From Cordilura impudica (taxonomy: Eukaryota; Arthropoda; Insecta; Diptera; Scathophagidae): DNA of 64,000 nucleotides. The stretch spans positions 20,708,048-20,772,047 of the forward strand of contig OY821517.1 in the NCBI GenBank assembly GCA_963682025.1, in the 5' to 3' direction. Positions 20,882-31,240 of this stretch are shown here, piece after piece. The notes under the pieces were generated by a model. It was not told the DNA's origin and ran no database searches. It saw only the letters and a program-made list of their open reading frames with translations. The position numbers and the translations under genes are program-made. Each line of letters begins with the position of its first letter. Within the stretch, counting starts at the first letter, position 1.

Positions 20882-23430
20882 TCTTTGAGTGTAAACCAAT
20901 TTGCAAATTTGACAACAAATTTTTTTTTAATTTTTCAGTAACAGTAGCAAAATCTCAAGTTGATTTACTATTTTCTTTTTTCAGTATAATTTTTTTTTTA
21001 GTGTAACATTAAAAAAATCCCATTATTACAAAAAATATTTGTAATTATTATTAAAATCCAAATATTAAATTTTTTAATAAATAAAAAAATAATAAACACA
21101 TATTTCACTCTAAAAGTTAAAAAAATGAAAAGTTCAACTTTGACCTAGAATTCCTTAAAAAGTTCTCAATCATTTTTAATGTAATTAAATCTGAGTCAAG
21201 CTGAACTATATATCTATCCACTAAAAAAATACTTAAATATTTCGATCGGTTCAAAAGTTACAGAATTTTGGCCAATGAAAAACGATTTTCCGCCTCTGTG
21301 CGAAGAGCCTAATTTCCGAATCCAGACTTCACTTAGTCTATTATTAATCCTGTTCTTGTCTTGAACTCATTTTGAATTACTTTTTTATTTTCCAAAAACA
21401 GTTTGTTGTGTTCTTTATGTGGCAAAAATTCGAAAAATCGTACCCAACAATGAACCGTCAAAAGTCCATATTTTGTAATTGTCCAGATTTGGATTTTTCA
21501 CAAGGTTTATGTATTTGATGATTTGTATCGCTTAAAATATTTACAGCACCATCTATCATTGTACAATGCATATCGTAAGAAACTTCTACAATTGCACATT
21601 TCATTTCAATGACGTCAGATTCTATATTTTTAAGTTTCTCTTCAATTTCGTCGAAAACTTTCTTAACTATATTATTATACAAAACCATTTGTTTCAAAGT
21701 TTTTTAATATTTAAGTTTGTTATATGGAGAAGGTTTAGTTGGCTAACTTTTTCTTATATTCTGATTACATTGGTTTCAGAGCAAAGTATATGAATTAAGC
21801 TTTCGACCAAACAAATTATCTACTGCTTTTGGTTACTGATGAGGGATGGACCCAAAACAGCTCTGCACCCTGTCATACAAAAGATTTATATAAATTTTTA
21901 AAACAAATGTGCCACTGTTTTCTACTTTATTTAAATTAAAAAGATTTCATTTTGAGCCTGACTTAATTTCTAACTTAAGCATTAAAATGATACACTTAGT
22001 TCGAAAATAAAAACTTTTTGAAATAATTTTTTTTGGGTTAAAAATATAAGTGTCAATTGTTATTTTTTGTGTTTAAGAAAACAAGTGTTATAAGATTGTA
22101 CTAACCGCAAATTTGATCCATACGGGCATATAACTGATAACTTAGCAAATCTCTGTATTCCACTTAGTCATAAGTATAATACATAAATAACGCGTGTGTA
22201 CATATTTTTCAAAAAATTCTGAAAACAGAGTCCTCTTTCACAAATTTTCAAAGTAATTTTTATCGCAAAAAAAAAAAAATAAGAAAAACGTATATATCAT
22301 AACTTCATTATTTAGAAGAAAATCAATTTCAGCGACCACGTACCAAACTCCAACAAATCTAAAAGAAAAAATCTCAAAAAGCTTTCGGTCATAAGATATT
22401 ACATATATGCTTTAAGACTTGCACAAAAAAATTTAAAAATTTTTATGAAACGTACCATCTAGTTTTTTACCTTTGACAACTTTAGTTTTTACTAATTTGG
22501 ATCGAAAATAATGACTGTTTTTAAATATATATTTGCCTACTTAAAGACATTAGATTGTTGTTAGTAGAACATTTTTACATTACAGCAACAATATAATATT
22601 ACTTTGAATAAGCTAAAGACATAAATAAAACAAGTTGCTAAAGTTCGTCAAAAGACAGAATTTATTTTACAGTAGTATATTTCGTCTACACTAAAAAAAA
22701 AAATTTAAAATGCTTTTATATCAAAATATATAAATACATATTTAAGCTCTATTATTAGATAATCAAAAGTTATTCTGGGCAGTCTAAATTTTCCACTCGT
22801 GGTTGATCTTTTTCGGGAGATATACATGTGTTTGTGTAGCCATTTGAAATAGCTCAAAATATGAAATTTTATAAGTTTCTCGTTTTTAAGAAATTTTCTT
22901 TTTACAACCTTTCTAAATTACTAATTTTTCAATTCAAAATTATCTCTTTACAGCCTCAAAATATGCAACGAAATTGAAAAGATGGCAACGATTTAAAAGC
23001 AAGTAACCTTTTGAAATAATAAATAATACAAAAACTAGCAAATTAATTTATGTAATGTGTTTTTAATGAAACAATTCAAAAAATTAATAATTGTTAACTT
23101 AATTTTTGTGATAATGCAAACAGTTAATTTACAACCGAATTCATTTAAAATGAACTCCTGCAAGTATGCCGTGTAAGCGTTGATTGTTAATGCAATTAGT
23201 GGCATGTAATAATCTGGTATTACCTGGGGCATTGCAACAATAAAATCAAAAAAAAAAAAACAATATGATTTAATAACTATTTTATTGTTATTGCTAATTG
23301 AATAAAACAATTAATAACGGAACAAAAATATTACAAATAATAAAACAAAAAAAAAATTAATTAATTAAACAAAAAAAAATAAGAGAACATTTTAAAACAG
23401 AAAACAACTCCATTAAATGTTTGTTAATAT
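20882..23430. other. AT-rich DNA, no gene recognised
   Basis: About 2.5 kb upstream of the host exon contains homopolymers and short ORFs (for example 21458-21697 and 23035-23310) without motifs. A promoter or 5' UTR exon of the host gene could lie here, but no core promoter motif can be asserted by eye. Confidence 0.5.
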
Positions 23431-23471
23431 TTTGTTCGTTTAAACGTTTTCGTTCGTAACCACCAAGAAAA

Positions 23472-23490
23472 ACACACACACACACACACA
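23472..23490 (+). repeat. (CA)n microsatellite next to the start codon
   Basis: About nine CA repeats run directly into the ATG at 23491. A dinucleotide repeat at a start codon is an unusual leader and would make 5' UTR length polymorphic. Confidence 0.8.
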
Positions 23491-23965
23491 ATGCCTTTAA
23501 CTCAACATAATAACTACAAGCAACATTATGGCTCTCATTATGTAGCCGAAAATTGTACTTTAACATGTGCAACAACAGCAAAAGCAGAACAGGCAGCAGC
23601 ATCAACAACCTCAACATTCTTATTAAAAACGAAACCTACTACGATGATTATGCCAGCCCCAACAACCAACACTACCATAATAAATAAAAAGCCTGCAAAA
23701 CATGCTTGCCACACTATTTCAAATGCTTCAAAAACTAACACTAACACCAACACAACTGCAGCCTCGTCATTTACTTCTGTTTCTTCACTATCGTCATCGT
23801 TGGAGCAAATTACGGCATCCTTTGGCTCTTCGTCTCCTTTGTGTGCTGTTGTTTATTTACAAATGAAGAAGTATTGCCATCGTTTTTTAATTGTAATTAG
23901 CCTCGTTTGTTTACTGCACTCGTGTCTGTTGTGGAATACCGCTGCAGCTGCCATTTCGAATCGAG
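23491..23965 (+). CDS. Putative first coding exon of a host secreted or membrane protein
   Basis: The frame is open from ATG 23491 to a strong donor (GAG|GTAAGT, exon end 23965, phase 1). The first 124 residues are a Thr/Ala/Asn/Ser-rich low-complexity stretch with runs such as TTNTTIINKKP and NTNTNTTAASS. An internal Met at 23863 opens MKKYCHRF followed by the hydrophobic FLIVISLVCLLHSCLLW and TAAAA, a good signal peptide with a small-residue cleavage site near ISNR. If the first ATG is used, the hydrophobic segment sits at residues 131-147 and would act as a signal anchor. If the second is used, a classic signal peptide results. Codon use is balanced, unlike the neighbouring A-rich DNA. The next exon is not visible. 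The gene is not recognised; flies have many secreted and Ig-type surface proteins with long first introns. Confidence 0.65.
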
Positions 23966-23974
23966 GTAAGTTTT
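23966..23974 (+). promoter_or_regulatory. Splice donor GTAAGT of the host exon
   Basis: GAG|GTAAGTTTT matches the fly 5' splice consensus. The frame continues past it only to 24003, so splicing is needed for a longer protein. Confidence 0.65.
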
Positions 23975-24092
23975 CGTTGTTTATTTGCTGTGTTTCATTA
24001 TAATTCTTTTACACTATTTCTACTTAAGTGTATGTCCCAGCAAAAAGTGGTTATAACAGTAAACATCATACAAATTTTTCATATTTTCATCT

Positions 24093-25348
24093 AAAATGAA
24101 ATGAAAAAATAAAAGATAAGATAAAAAATTAAAAATAAAAAATTAAAAATAAAATATGAAAAATGAAAAATAAAAAATGAAAAATAAAATATGAAAAATT
24201 AAAAAAAAAAATTAAAAATAAAAAAAAAAATTTAAAATAAAAAATTAAAAATTAAGAAAGAAAAATGAACAATAAAAAATGAAAAATGAAAAAAAAAATG
24301 AAAATTTAAAAATTAAATATAAAAAATTAAAAATTAAAAATAAAAAATGTAAAATGAAACTGAAAAATTAAAAATGAAAAAAAAAATGCAAAATGAAAAA
24401 TCAATAATGAAAATGAAAACTGAAAAATGAAAAACGGAAAATGAATAATGAAAAGTGAAAAATAAAAAACTAAAAATGAAAAAAAAAAAATGAAAAATTA
24501 GAAACGAAAAATAAAAAATGAAAAATAAAAAATCGAAAATGCAAAAAGAAAAATGAAAAATGAAAATGAAAAATAAAAAATTAAACATGAAAAATTAAAA
24601 ATAAAAAATGAAAAATAAAAAAAAAAAAATGAAACATGAGAAATTAAAAATAAAAAATAAAAAATGAAAAACAATAAACAAAAATTGAAAAATTAAAAAT
24701 AAGAAATGAAAAACGAAAAATAAAAAATAAAAAATAAAAAATAAAAAATAAAAAAAAGAAAAATGAAAAACGAAAAATAAAAAATGAAGAGTGAAAAGTG
24801 AATAACACAAAATTAAAACTAAAATATTTAAATATAAAAATAAAAACGAAAAATGAAAAATGAAAAACGAAAACCGAAAAATAAAAAATTAAAAAAGAAA
24901 AATTAAAAATGACATATGAAAAATTAAAATAAAAGAAAAATAAGAAATTAAAAATAAGAATTAAAAATTAAATATAAAAAATAAAAATGAAAAATGAGAA
25001 ATGAAATATGATAATGAAAAACGAAAGATGAAAAATGAAAAATAAAAAATAAAAAATGAAACATGAAAAATTAAAAAAAAAAAAATAAAAAATAAAAAAT
25101 GAAAAATAAAAAATAAAAATGAAAAAACGAAAAACGAAAAAAGAAAATGGAAAAATAAAAAATGAATAATGAAAAGTGAAAAAGAAAAAATAAAAAAATT
25201 AAAAATAAAGGATTATAAATGAAAAGTGAAAATGTAAATGAAAAATGATAAATTTAAAATTAAAAATAAAAAATAAAATATGAAAAATGAAAAATGAAAA
25301 ATGAAAAATGAGAAATAAAAAGTTAAAGATAAAAATTAAAAAGTAAAT

Positions 25349-25381
<33 letters not shown>

Positions 25382-27208
25382 AATAAAAAATAAAAATGAA
25401 AAATGAAAAATGAAATATGAAAAATGGAAAATAAAAAATGAGAAATGAAAAATAAAAAATGAAAAAAATAAAAAATAAAAAGATAAAAATAAAAATTAAA
25501 TATAAAAAAAAAATAAAAAATAAAAAATGAAAAATAAAAATGAAAAATAAAAAATGAAAAATAAAAAATGCGAAATATAAAATGATAAAATAAAAAGAGA
25601 AAAATGAAAAGGAAAAAATTAAAAATTAAAAGTAAAAATAAAAATAAAAAAAAAAAAATTGAAAATAAAAAATTAAAAATGAAGAATGAAAAATGAAAAA
25701 TTAAGTATAAAAAATGAAAAATAAAAATGAAGATGAAAAATGGAAAATGAAAAACGTAAAATTTAAAAATAGAAAATGGAAGATGAAAAATTTAAAATAA
25801 AAAAATAAAAAATTAATAATAAAAAATGAAGAATGAAAAATGAAAAATTATATATAAAAAATGAAAAATACAAAATAAAAAAATTAAAAATGAAAAACGA
25901 AAATGAAAAATGGAAAATGAAAAATAAAAACGAAAAACGAAAAATGGAATATAAAAAATGAAAAGTGAAAAATAAAAATGAAAAGTTAAAAGTGAAAAAT
26001 AAAAAATAAAAATTTAAAAATAAAACATTAAAAATGAGGAATAAAAAATGCAATATTAAATAAAAAATATTAAAAGTAAAAAATAAAAAATAAAAAAAAT
26101 GAAAAATTGAAAATGAAAAATAAAAATGAAAAACGAAAAATGGAAAATAATAAATGAAAAATTAGATATAAAAAATGAAAAATCAAAAATAGAAAAAATA
26201 AAAATTAAAAGTAAAAATGAAATATAGAAAATTAAAAATAAAAATGAAAAAGGAAATATGAAAAATGAATAATAAAAAATTGAAAAACGAAAAATGAAAA
26301 ATGGAAAAAGAAAAATAAAAACGAAAAACGAAAAGTGGAATATAAAAAATGGAAAGTGAAAAATAAAAGTGAAAAGTTAAAAATGAAAAATAAAAAAATA
26401 AAAATTTAAAAATAAAAAATTAAAAATTAGGAATAAAAAGTGAAATATTAAATAAAAAAAATTAAAAGTGAAAAATAAAAAATAAGAAAAATGAAAAATT
26501 GAAAATGAAAAATAAAAATGAAAAACGAAAAATGGAAAATAATAAATGAAAAATTAGATATAAAAAAAGAAAAATAAAAGATAAAAAAAATAAAAATTAA
26601 AAGTAAAAATGAAAAATAGAAAATTAAAAATAAAAAATGAAAAATGAAAAACGAAAAAAGAAAAATAAAAAATGAAGAGTGAAAAGTGAATAACACAAAA
26701 TTAAAAATAAAATATTTAAATTGAAAAATAAAAACGAAAAATGAAAAATGAAAAACGAAAACCGAAAAATAAAAAATTAAAAAAGAAAAACTAAAAATGA
26801 CATATGAAAAATTAAAATAAAAGAAAAATAAAAAATTAAAAATAAGAATTAAAAATTAAATATAAAAAATAAAAATGAAAAATGAGAAATGAAAAATGAA
26901 AATGAAAAACGAAAGATGAAAAATGAAAAATAAAAAATGAAACATGAAAAATTAAAAATAAAAAATAAAAAATGAAAAATAAAAAATGAAAAAACAAAAA
27001 ACGAAAAAAGAAAATGGAAAAATAAAAAATTAATAATAAAAATTGAAAAAGAAAAAATAAAAAAATTAAAAATAAAGGATTATAAATGAAAAGTGAAAAT
27101 GTAAATGAAAAATGATAAAATTAAAATTAAAAATAAAAAATAAAATATGAAATATGAAAAATGAAAAATGAGAAATAAAAAGTTAAAGATAAGAATTAAA
27201 AAGTAAAT

Positions 27209-27240
<32 letters not shown>

Positions 27241-28622
27241 AAATAAAAAATGAAAAATGAAATATGAAAAATGGAAAATAAAAAATGAGAAATGAAAAAT
27301 AAAAAATGAAAAAAATTAAAAATAAAAAGATAAAAATAAAAATTAAATATTAAATATAAAAAAAAAAATAAAAAATAAAAAATGAAAAATAAAAATGAAA
27401 AATAAAAAATGAAAAATAAAAAATGAAAAATGCGAAATAAAAAATGATAAAATAAAAAGAGAAAAATGAAAAGGAAAAAATTAAAAATGAAAAGTAAAAA
27501 TTAAAAAATAAAAAATTGAAAATAAAAAGTTAAAAATGAAAGATGAAAAATGAAAAATTAACTATAAAATATGAAAAATAAAAATGAAGATGAAAAATTG
27601 AAAATGAAAAACGTAAAATTTAAAAATAGAAAATGGAAGATGAAAAATTTAAAATAAAAAAACAAAAAATTAATAATAAAAAATGAAGAATGAAAAATTA
27701 AAAATTATATATAAAAAATGAAAAATACAAAATAAAAAAACTAAAAATTAAAAACGAAAATGAAAAATGGAAAATAAAAATAAAAACGAAAAACGAAAAA
27801 TGGAATATAAAAAATGAAAAGTGAAAAATAAAAATGAAAAGTTAAAAGTGAAAAATAAAAAAATAAAAATTTAAAAATAAAAAATGAAATATTAAATATA
27901 AAATAAAAAAATTAAAAATGAAAAATTGAAAATGAAAAATAAAAATGAAAAACGAAAAATGGAAAATAATTAATGAAAAATTAGATATAAAAATGAAAAA
28001 TAAAAAATAAAAAAAATAAAAATTAAAAGTAAAAAAGAAATATAGAAAATTAAAAATAAAAATGAAAAAGGAAATATGAAAAATGAATAATAAAAAATTG
28101 AAAAATGAAAAATGGAAAAAGAAAAATAAAAACGAAAAATGGAATATAAAAAAAGGAAAAGTGAAAAATAAAAATGAAAAGTTAAAAGTGAAAAATAAAA
28201 AAATAAAAATTTAGAAATAAAAAATTAAAAATGAGGAATAAAAAATGAAATATTAAATAAAAAATATTAAAAGTGAAAAATAAAAAATAAAAAAAATTAA
28301 AAATGAAAAATTGAAAATGAAAAATAAAAATGAAAAACGAAAAAAGGAAAATAATAAATGAAAAATTAGATATAAAAAAAGGAAAATAAAAGATAAAAAA
28401 AAATAAAAATTAAAAGTAAAAATGAAAAATAGAAAATTAAAAATAAAAATGAAAAAGGAAATATGAAAAATGAATAATAAAAAATTAAAACTAAAAAAAA
28501 TAAAAATGAAAAACAAAACAATGAAAAATAAAAAATTAAAAATGAAAAATGGAAAATTAAGAACGAAAAATTAAAAATAAAAAATTAAAAATAAAAATTA
28601 AAACGAAAAAGAAAAATTAAAA
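24093..28622 (+). repeat. ~4.5-kb degenerate heptamer array, T(G/A/T)AAAAA
   Basis: The plus strand consists almost only of A-runs of about five separated by TG, TA, TT or CG, giving a 7-bp beat with many single-base slips. C is nearly absent. Longer blocks are duplicated: 24770-26650 recurs as about 26650-28500 with an offset near 1866 (the marker AAAGGATTATAAATG occurs at 25207 and 27073). Within these, a ~365-400-bp block starting near ATGAGGAATAAAAAATG recurs at about 26034, 26420, 27880 and 28231. The reverse strand gives long Phe/Ile/Leu-rich open frames, which are artefacts of the array. Confidence 0.95.
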
Positions 28623-28805
28623 AGTAACCAGTTGAAATAATAAGTAATAATAACTATTTTTATGTTAGCTGAGCCCCTGCAGTTGTTTGCTGTAAGTGAT
28701 ACATAGCTGACGCTTTCTGTTTGATTTTAAAAAAGTGCCACAAAAAATCTTTAATTACTAGACGTTTACACATCTCCCCTGTGATCGGACTCACAGGGGT
28801 TTTTT
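28623..28805 (+). repeat. Hairpin module H, copy 1 (perfect 8-bp stem plus T6)
   Basis: About 180 bases are shared with 54690-54872: GATACATAG-TGACGCTTTC, TGATTTTAAAAAAGTGCCA, then AGACGTTTACACATCT and a hairpin CCCCTGTG-ATCGGACT-CACAGGGG followed by TTTTTT. A smaller inverted repeat (GACGT/GATGT-TTAC-ACATC) precedes it. The module lies at the right edge of the heptamer array. A 3' hairpin is seen at Helitron-type ends, and hairpin plus T-run also resembles a Pol III stop. No end to the left is defined. Confidence 0.7.
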
Positions 28806-30070
28806 GCACAAGTATGGTGCAACATGTTGCCGTTTGCAGTTACTATGATCCATAATGTTAGTACCTTTTACAAAATAATACTAAACTTAGCCCAAGACCC
28901 TTACGAAACTTATCATGAATATGGGAAAAGCGACTTTGGTTAAAAACTTTTTATTTTATATCCCTATAGAAGTTGAAATATTGGTAGGCTGCTTATGTTT
29001 ACTATATGACTAGTAATAGAGAATTTGTATATAAAATTGTATACAAATATCTTTCCCTTTGTGACCTGTGGTTTGAAATAGACAAAAATATACCAAGAAG
29101 ATGGTCCTTAAACCATTAGTTTAATATAAGCTGAATCTAGATTAATTTTTGGTGGCTAAAAACAGCATTAGTAACTTATTTTACCCTAATTACAGAGCGT
29201 CTAGTGTATAGTTGTAGAAAAAAGTTATTCGCACAATTCACTAAATATAAATTTAGATCAATTTGTGTGCAAATAAAGTACTTACCCTTAATGTGGTCCG
29301 CAACATTTACGAATCTTCACAGCTTTTGTTGGGACATTTTTTAGTTTCTAGGTGACTAATATGTGTTCCTTTGTATATTTGTTTTTTTTTTTTTTTAATA
29401 AATAAGAGCAAATATTTTAGTTTCCAAAAAGTTGTTCTTGTTTTGGTTTTGTTGAAGTGCATAAGTAGTTGAAATGGTTTTAAGTAGAGCGGTGTTAATG
29501 CGTTGTTTGAAATACATGTGTAATTAAGAACAAATGGAAAAAAGAGGTTATGGGCACACGAGTTTTTAAGTTTTAATTTAAAATGTTATTTAAGAGCTTA
29601 ATCCACACTCAGACGAAAACTTAATTCAACATATAAATCTGTTAAGTGCTGTTGAGCCCATTAACCCTTTTTTAACTCACTTAATACAAGCTTTTACTCG
29701 GAATGCTAAATTTTCAAAAGCGTAATTTTTCGTTGTTTACATCAATACTTTTATTCCACAAGATTTAAAATTTATAAAGAAATATTTATTTAATAATAAA
29801 AAATTATTTTTAATTTATATATATTAAAAATATATATATATTTCGAATTTTACACAAATTTTAATTTTTTTTTTGCCCATGGATAGAATTCTATGAGTCT
29901 TACAGGTGAAAATCAATTTCTGAGATTAAAAAAGTTTCTTGGGTTAAACTCTTTATTTAGGTGAAAAAAAAAATGTTAAGCTGAAAAGTATTTCTTTCCA
30001 TCTATATTTTAAAATTTTTTTCATTTTGCCCTTTATAATTTTTCACCTTTTCACAATATATTTTTTGTAC
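28806..30070. other. AT-rich DNA, nothing recognised
   Basis: No motif, repeat or open frame could be supported in this stretch. Confidence 0.5.
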
Positions 30071-30071
30071 T

Positions 30072-30215
30072 TTCCACTCCACTGTTACCAAAAGCTTGTC
30101 AATCCGTTTGTAACTCTTCAAAATAAATTCCGGAGACCTCATGAACTGTATCTATTCTTGATCCCTATAATTGGTCTATCTGTCTGTCTGTACTAATAAC
30201 CACATGACATTTATT
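30072..30215 (-). mobile_element. HINE-A-like terminal fragment
   Basis: CCACTCCACTGTTACC, AGCTTGTCAATCCGTTTGTA and a (GTCT)4 tract at 30180-30193 correspond, reversed, to the right part of HINE-A (tetranucleotide core, ACAAACGGAATGACAAACTT and GGAGTGGAGGGT). Only about 140 bases are left and divergence is high. Confidence 0.5.
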
Positions 30216-30880
30216 CATTTTCAGCAGTTTATATTGAAGTAAAATGTTGTTTCTTTTTACCAACATTTTAGATAATTCTTCATATAATTAGTTGCTATTT
30301 TTATTTTATATCAAATTGGAGCTTCCCTTTTTAATTACTTCTACCTAAATCGCTATTGATTTAAGAGTTTTGGGATTTTTAATGCAAATTATCGACTAAG
30401 ACCATTTTTTTTTCAAATGAAATTTATTGAAGAAACTGAGAAGCATATTATAGATCAAACAGAAAGCAAAAAAGCCTTAGTTTTGTGGAAAATATCATGA
30501 AAAAAAAATAAATTTTCCAACATTCTGCTTCATAAGCACCACAAAAATTTTCTAAATCAATTTTGTAAAAATTTTCAATTGTTGCACAGGTCTCTAGCAA
30601 TAACATGGCTTTTATAGATTGAAAAATATCAATTATTCAACGAGTTATAGCCAAAAAAACATATAAGCAATATGCTGAAAATCGGCATTTGACTGCAAAG
30701 TTCGAAGGTCGATTAAAAAAAAAAATTCGAACTAACATAAACAAACGCCGCGATACGGGTCTTCCAACTTAGCTTCTATTTTCACCCCTCACTCTCTGAA
30801 TCGACCCAACTTTTGCTAACCTGAATTTGTTCAACAGTGTAATTTTACATTGACATCTTTGAAAGCTATTTCAGCTCACA
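30216..30880. other. AT-rich DNA, nothing recognised
   Basis: No supported feature. A somewhat GC-richer patch near 30740-30800 has no identifiable motif. Confidence 0.45.
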
Positions 30881-31240
30881 TCTATAATATTAATAGGCCA
30901 GGCAATTTCTTGTAACCGATGTTTTGATCTACCGCTTTATCCCGATTTTGACCAAATATATATTATTTGAAAGGTATTTCTTTTTACCTGTTCACCAGAT
31001 TTACAGATTTTTTAATTTTTTCCTCGATTTTGAGTAAATTGCATTTAAAGTTGCTACTAACACATACCTAAAATTTAACATATGCTATGTGTGTGTTTAT
31101 TATATTTGTTAGTGTATTTGTTATCTTCATTCACAATAATAATAAACCAAAAAAAGTATTGGTTTGTGAATTGGCTAAGTTGAAAAATAAAGTTGCCTAG
31201 AAATTGCACTCGAATTTCGAGCGCTGGGATCTGCTTATAT
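30881..31240 (-). repeat. Dispersed repeat R, copy 2 (reverse)
   Basis: It reads ATAATATTAATAGGCCAGGC, TTTGAAAGGTATTTCTTTTT, GCTATGTGTGTGTTTATTA and ends with the reversed CGAATTTCGAGCGCTGGGAT and CTGCT. It is the same family as copy 1 in opposite orientation. The 81-codon minus frame at 31075-31320 lies mostly in the repeat and is not a gene. Confidence 0.8.

Noticed and set aside
24334..28516. Long minus-strand frames rich in Phe, Ile, Leu and Tyr (for example 24334-24588, 25763-26053, 26448-26696, 28253-28516)
   Set aside because: They are the reverse translation of the heptamer array, with no start context, motif or composition independent of the repeat.
28776..28805. Hairpin plus T-run considered as a bacterial rho-independent terminator or part of a tRNA
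   Set aside because: The DNA is from a fly; no tRNA arms can be drawn around it. It is kept as part of repeat module H.
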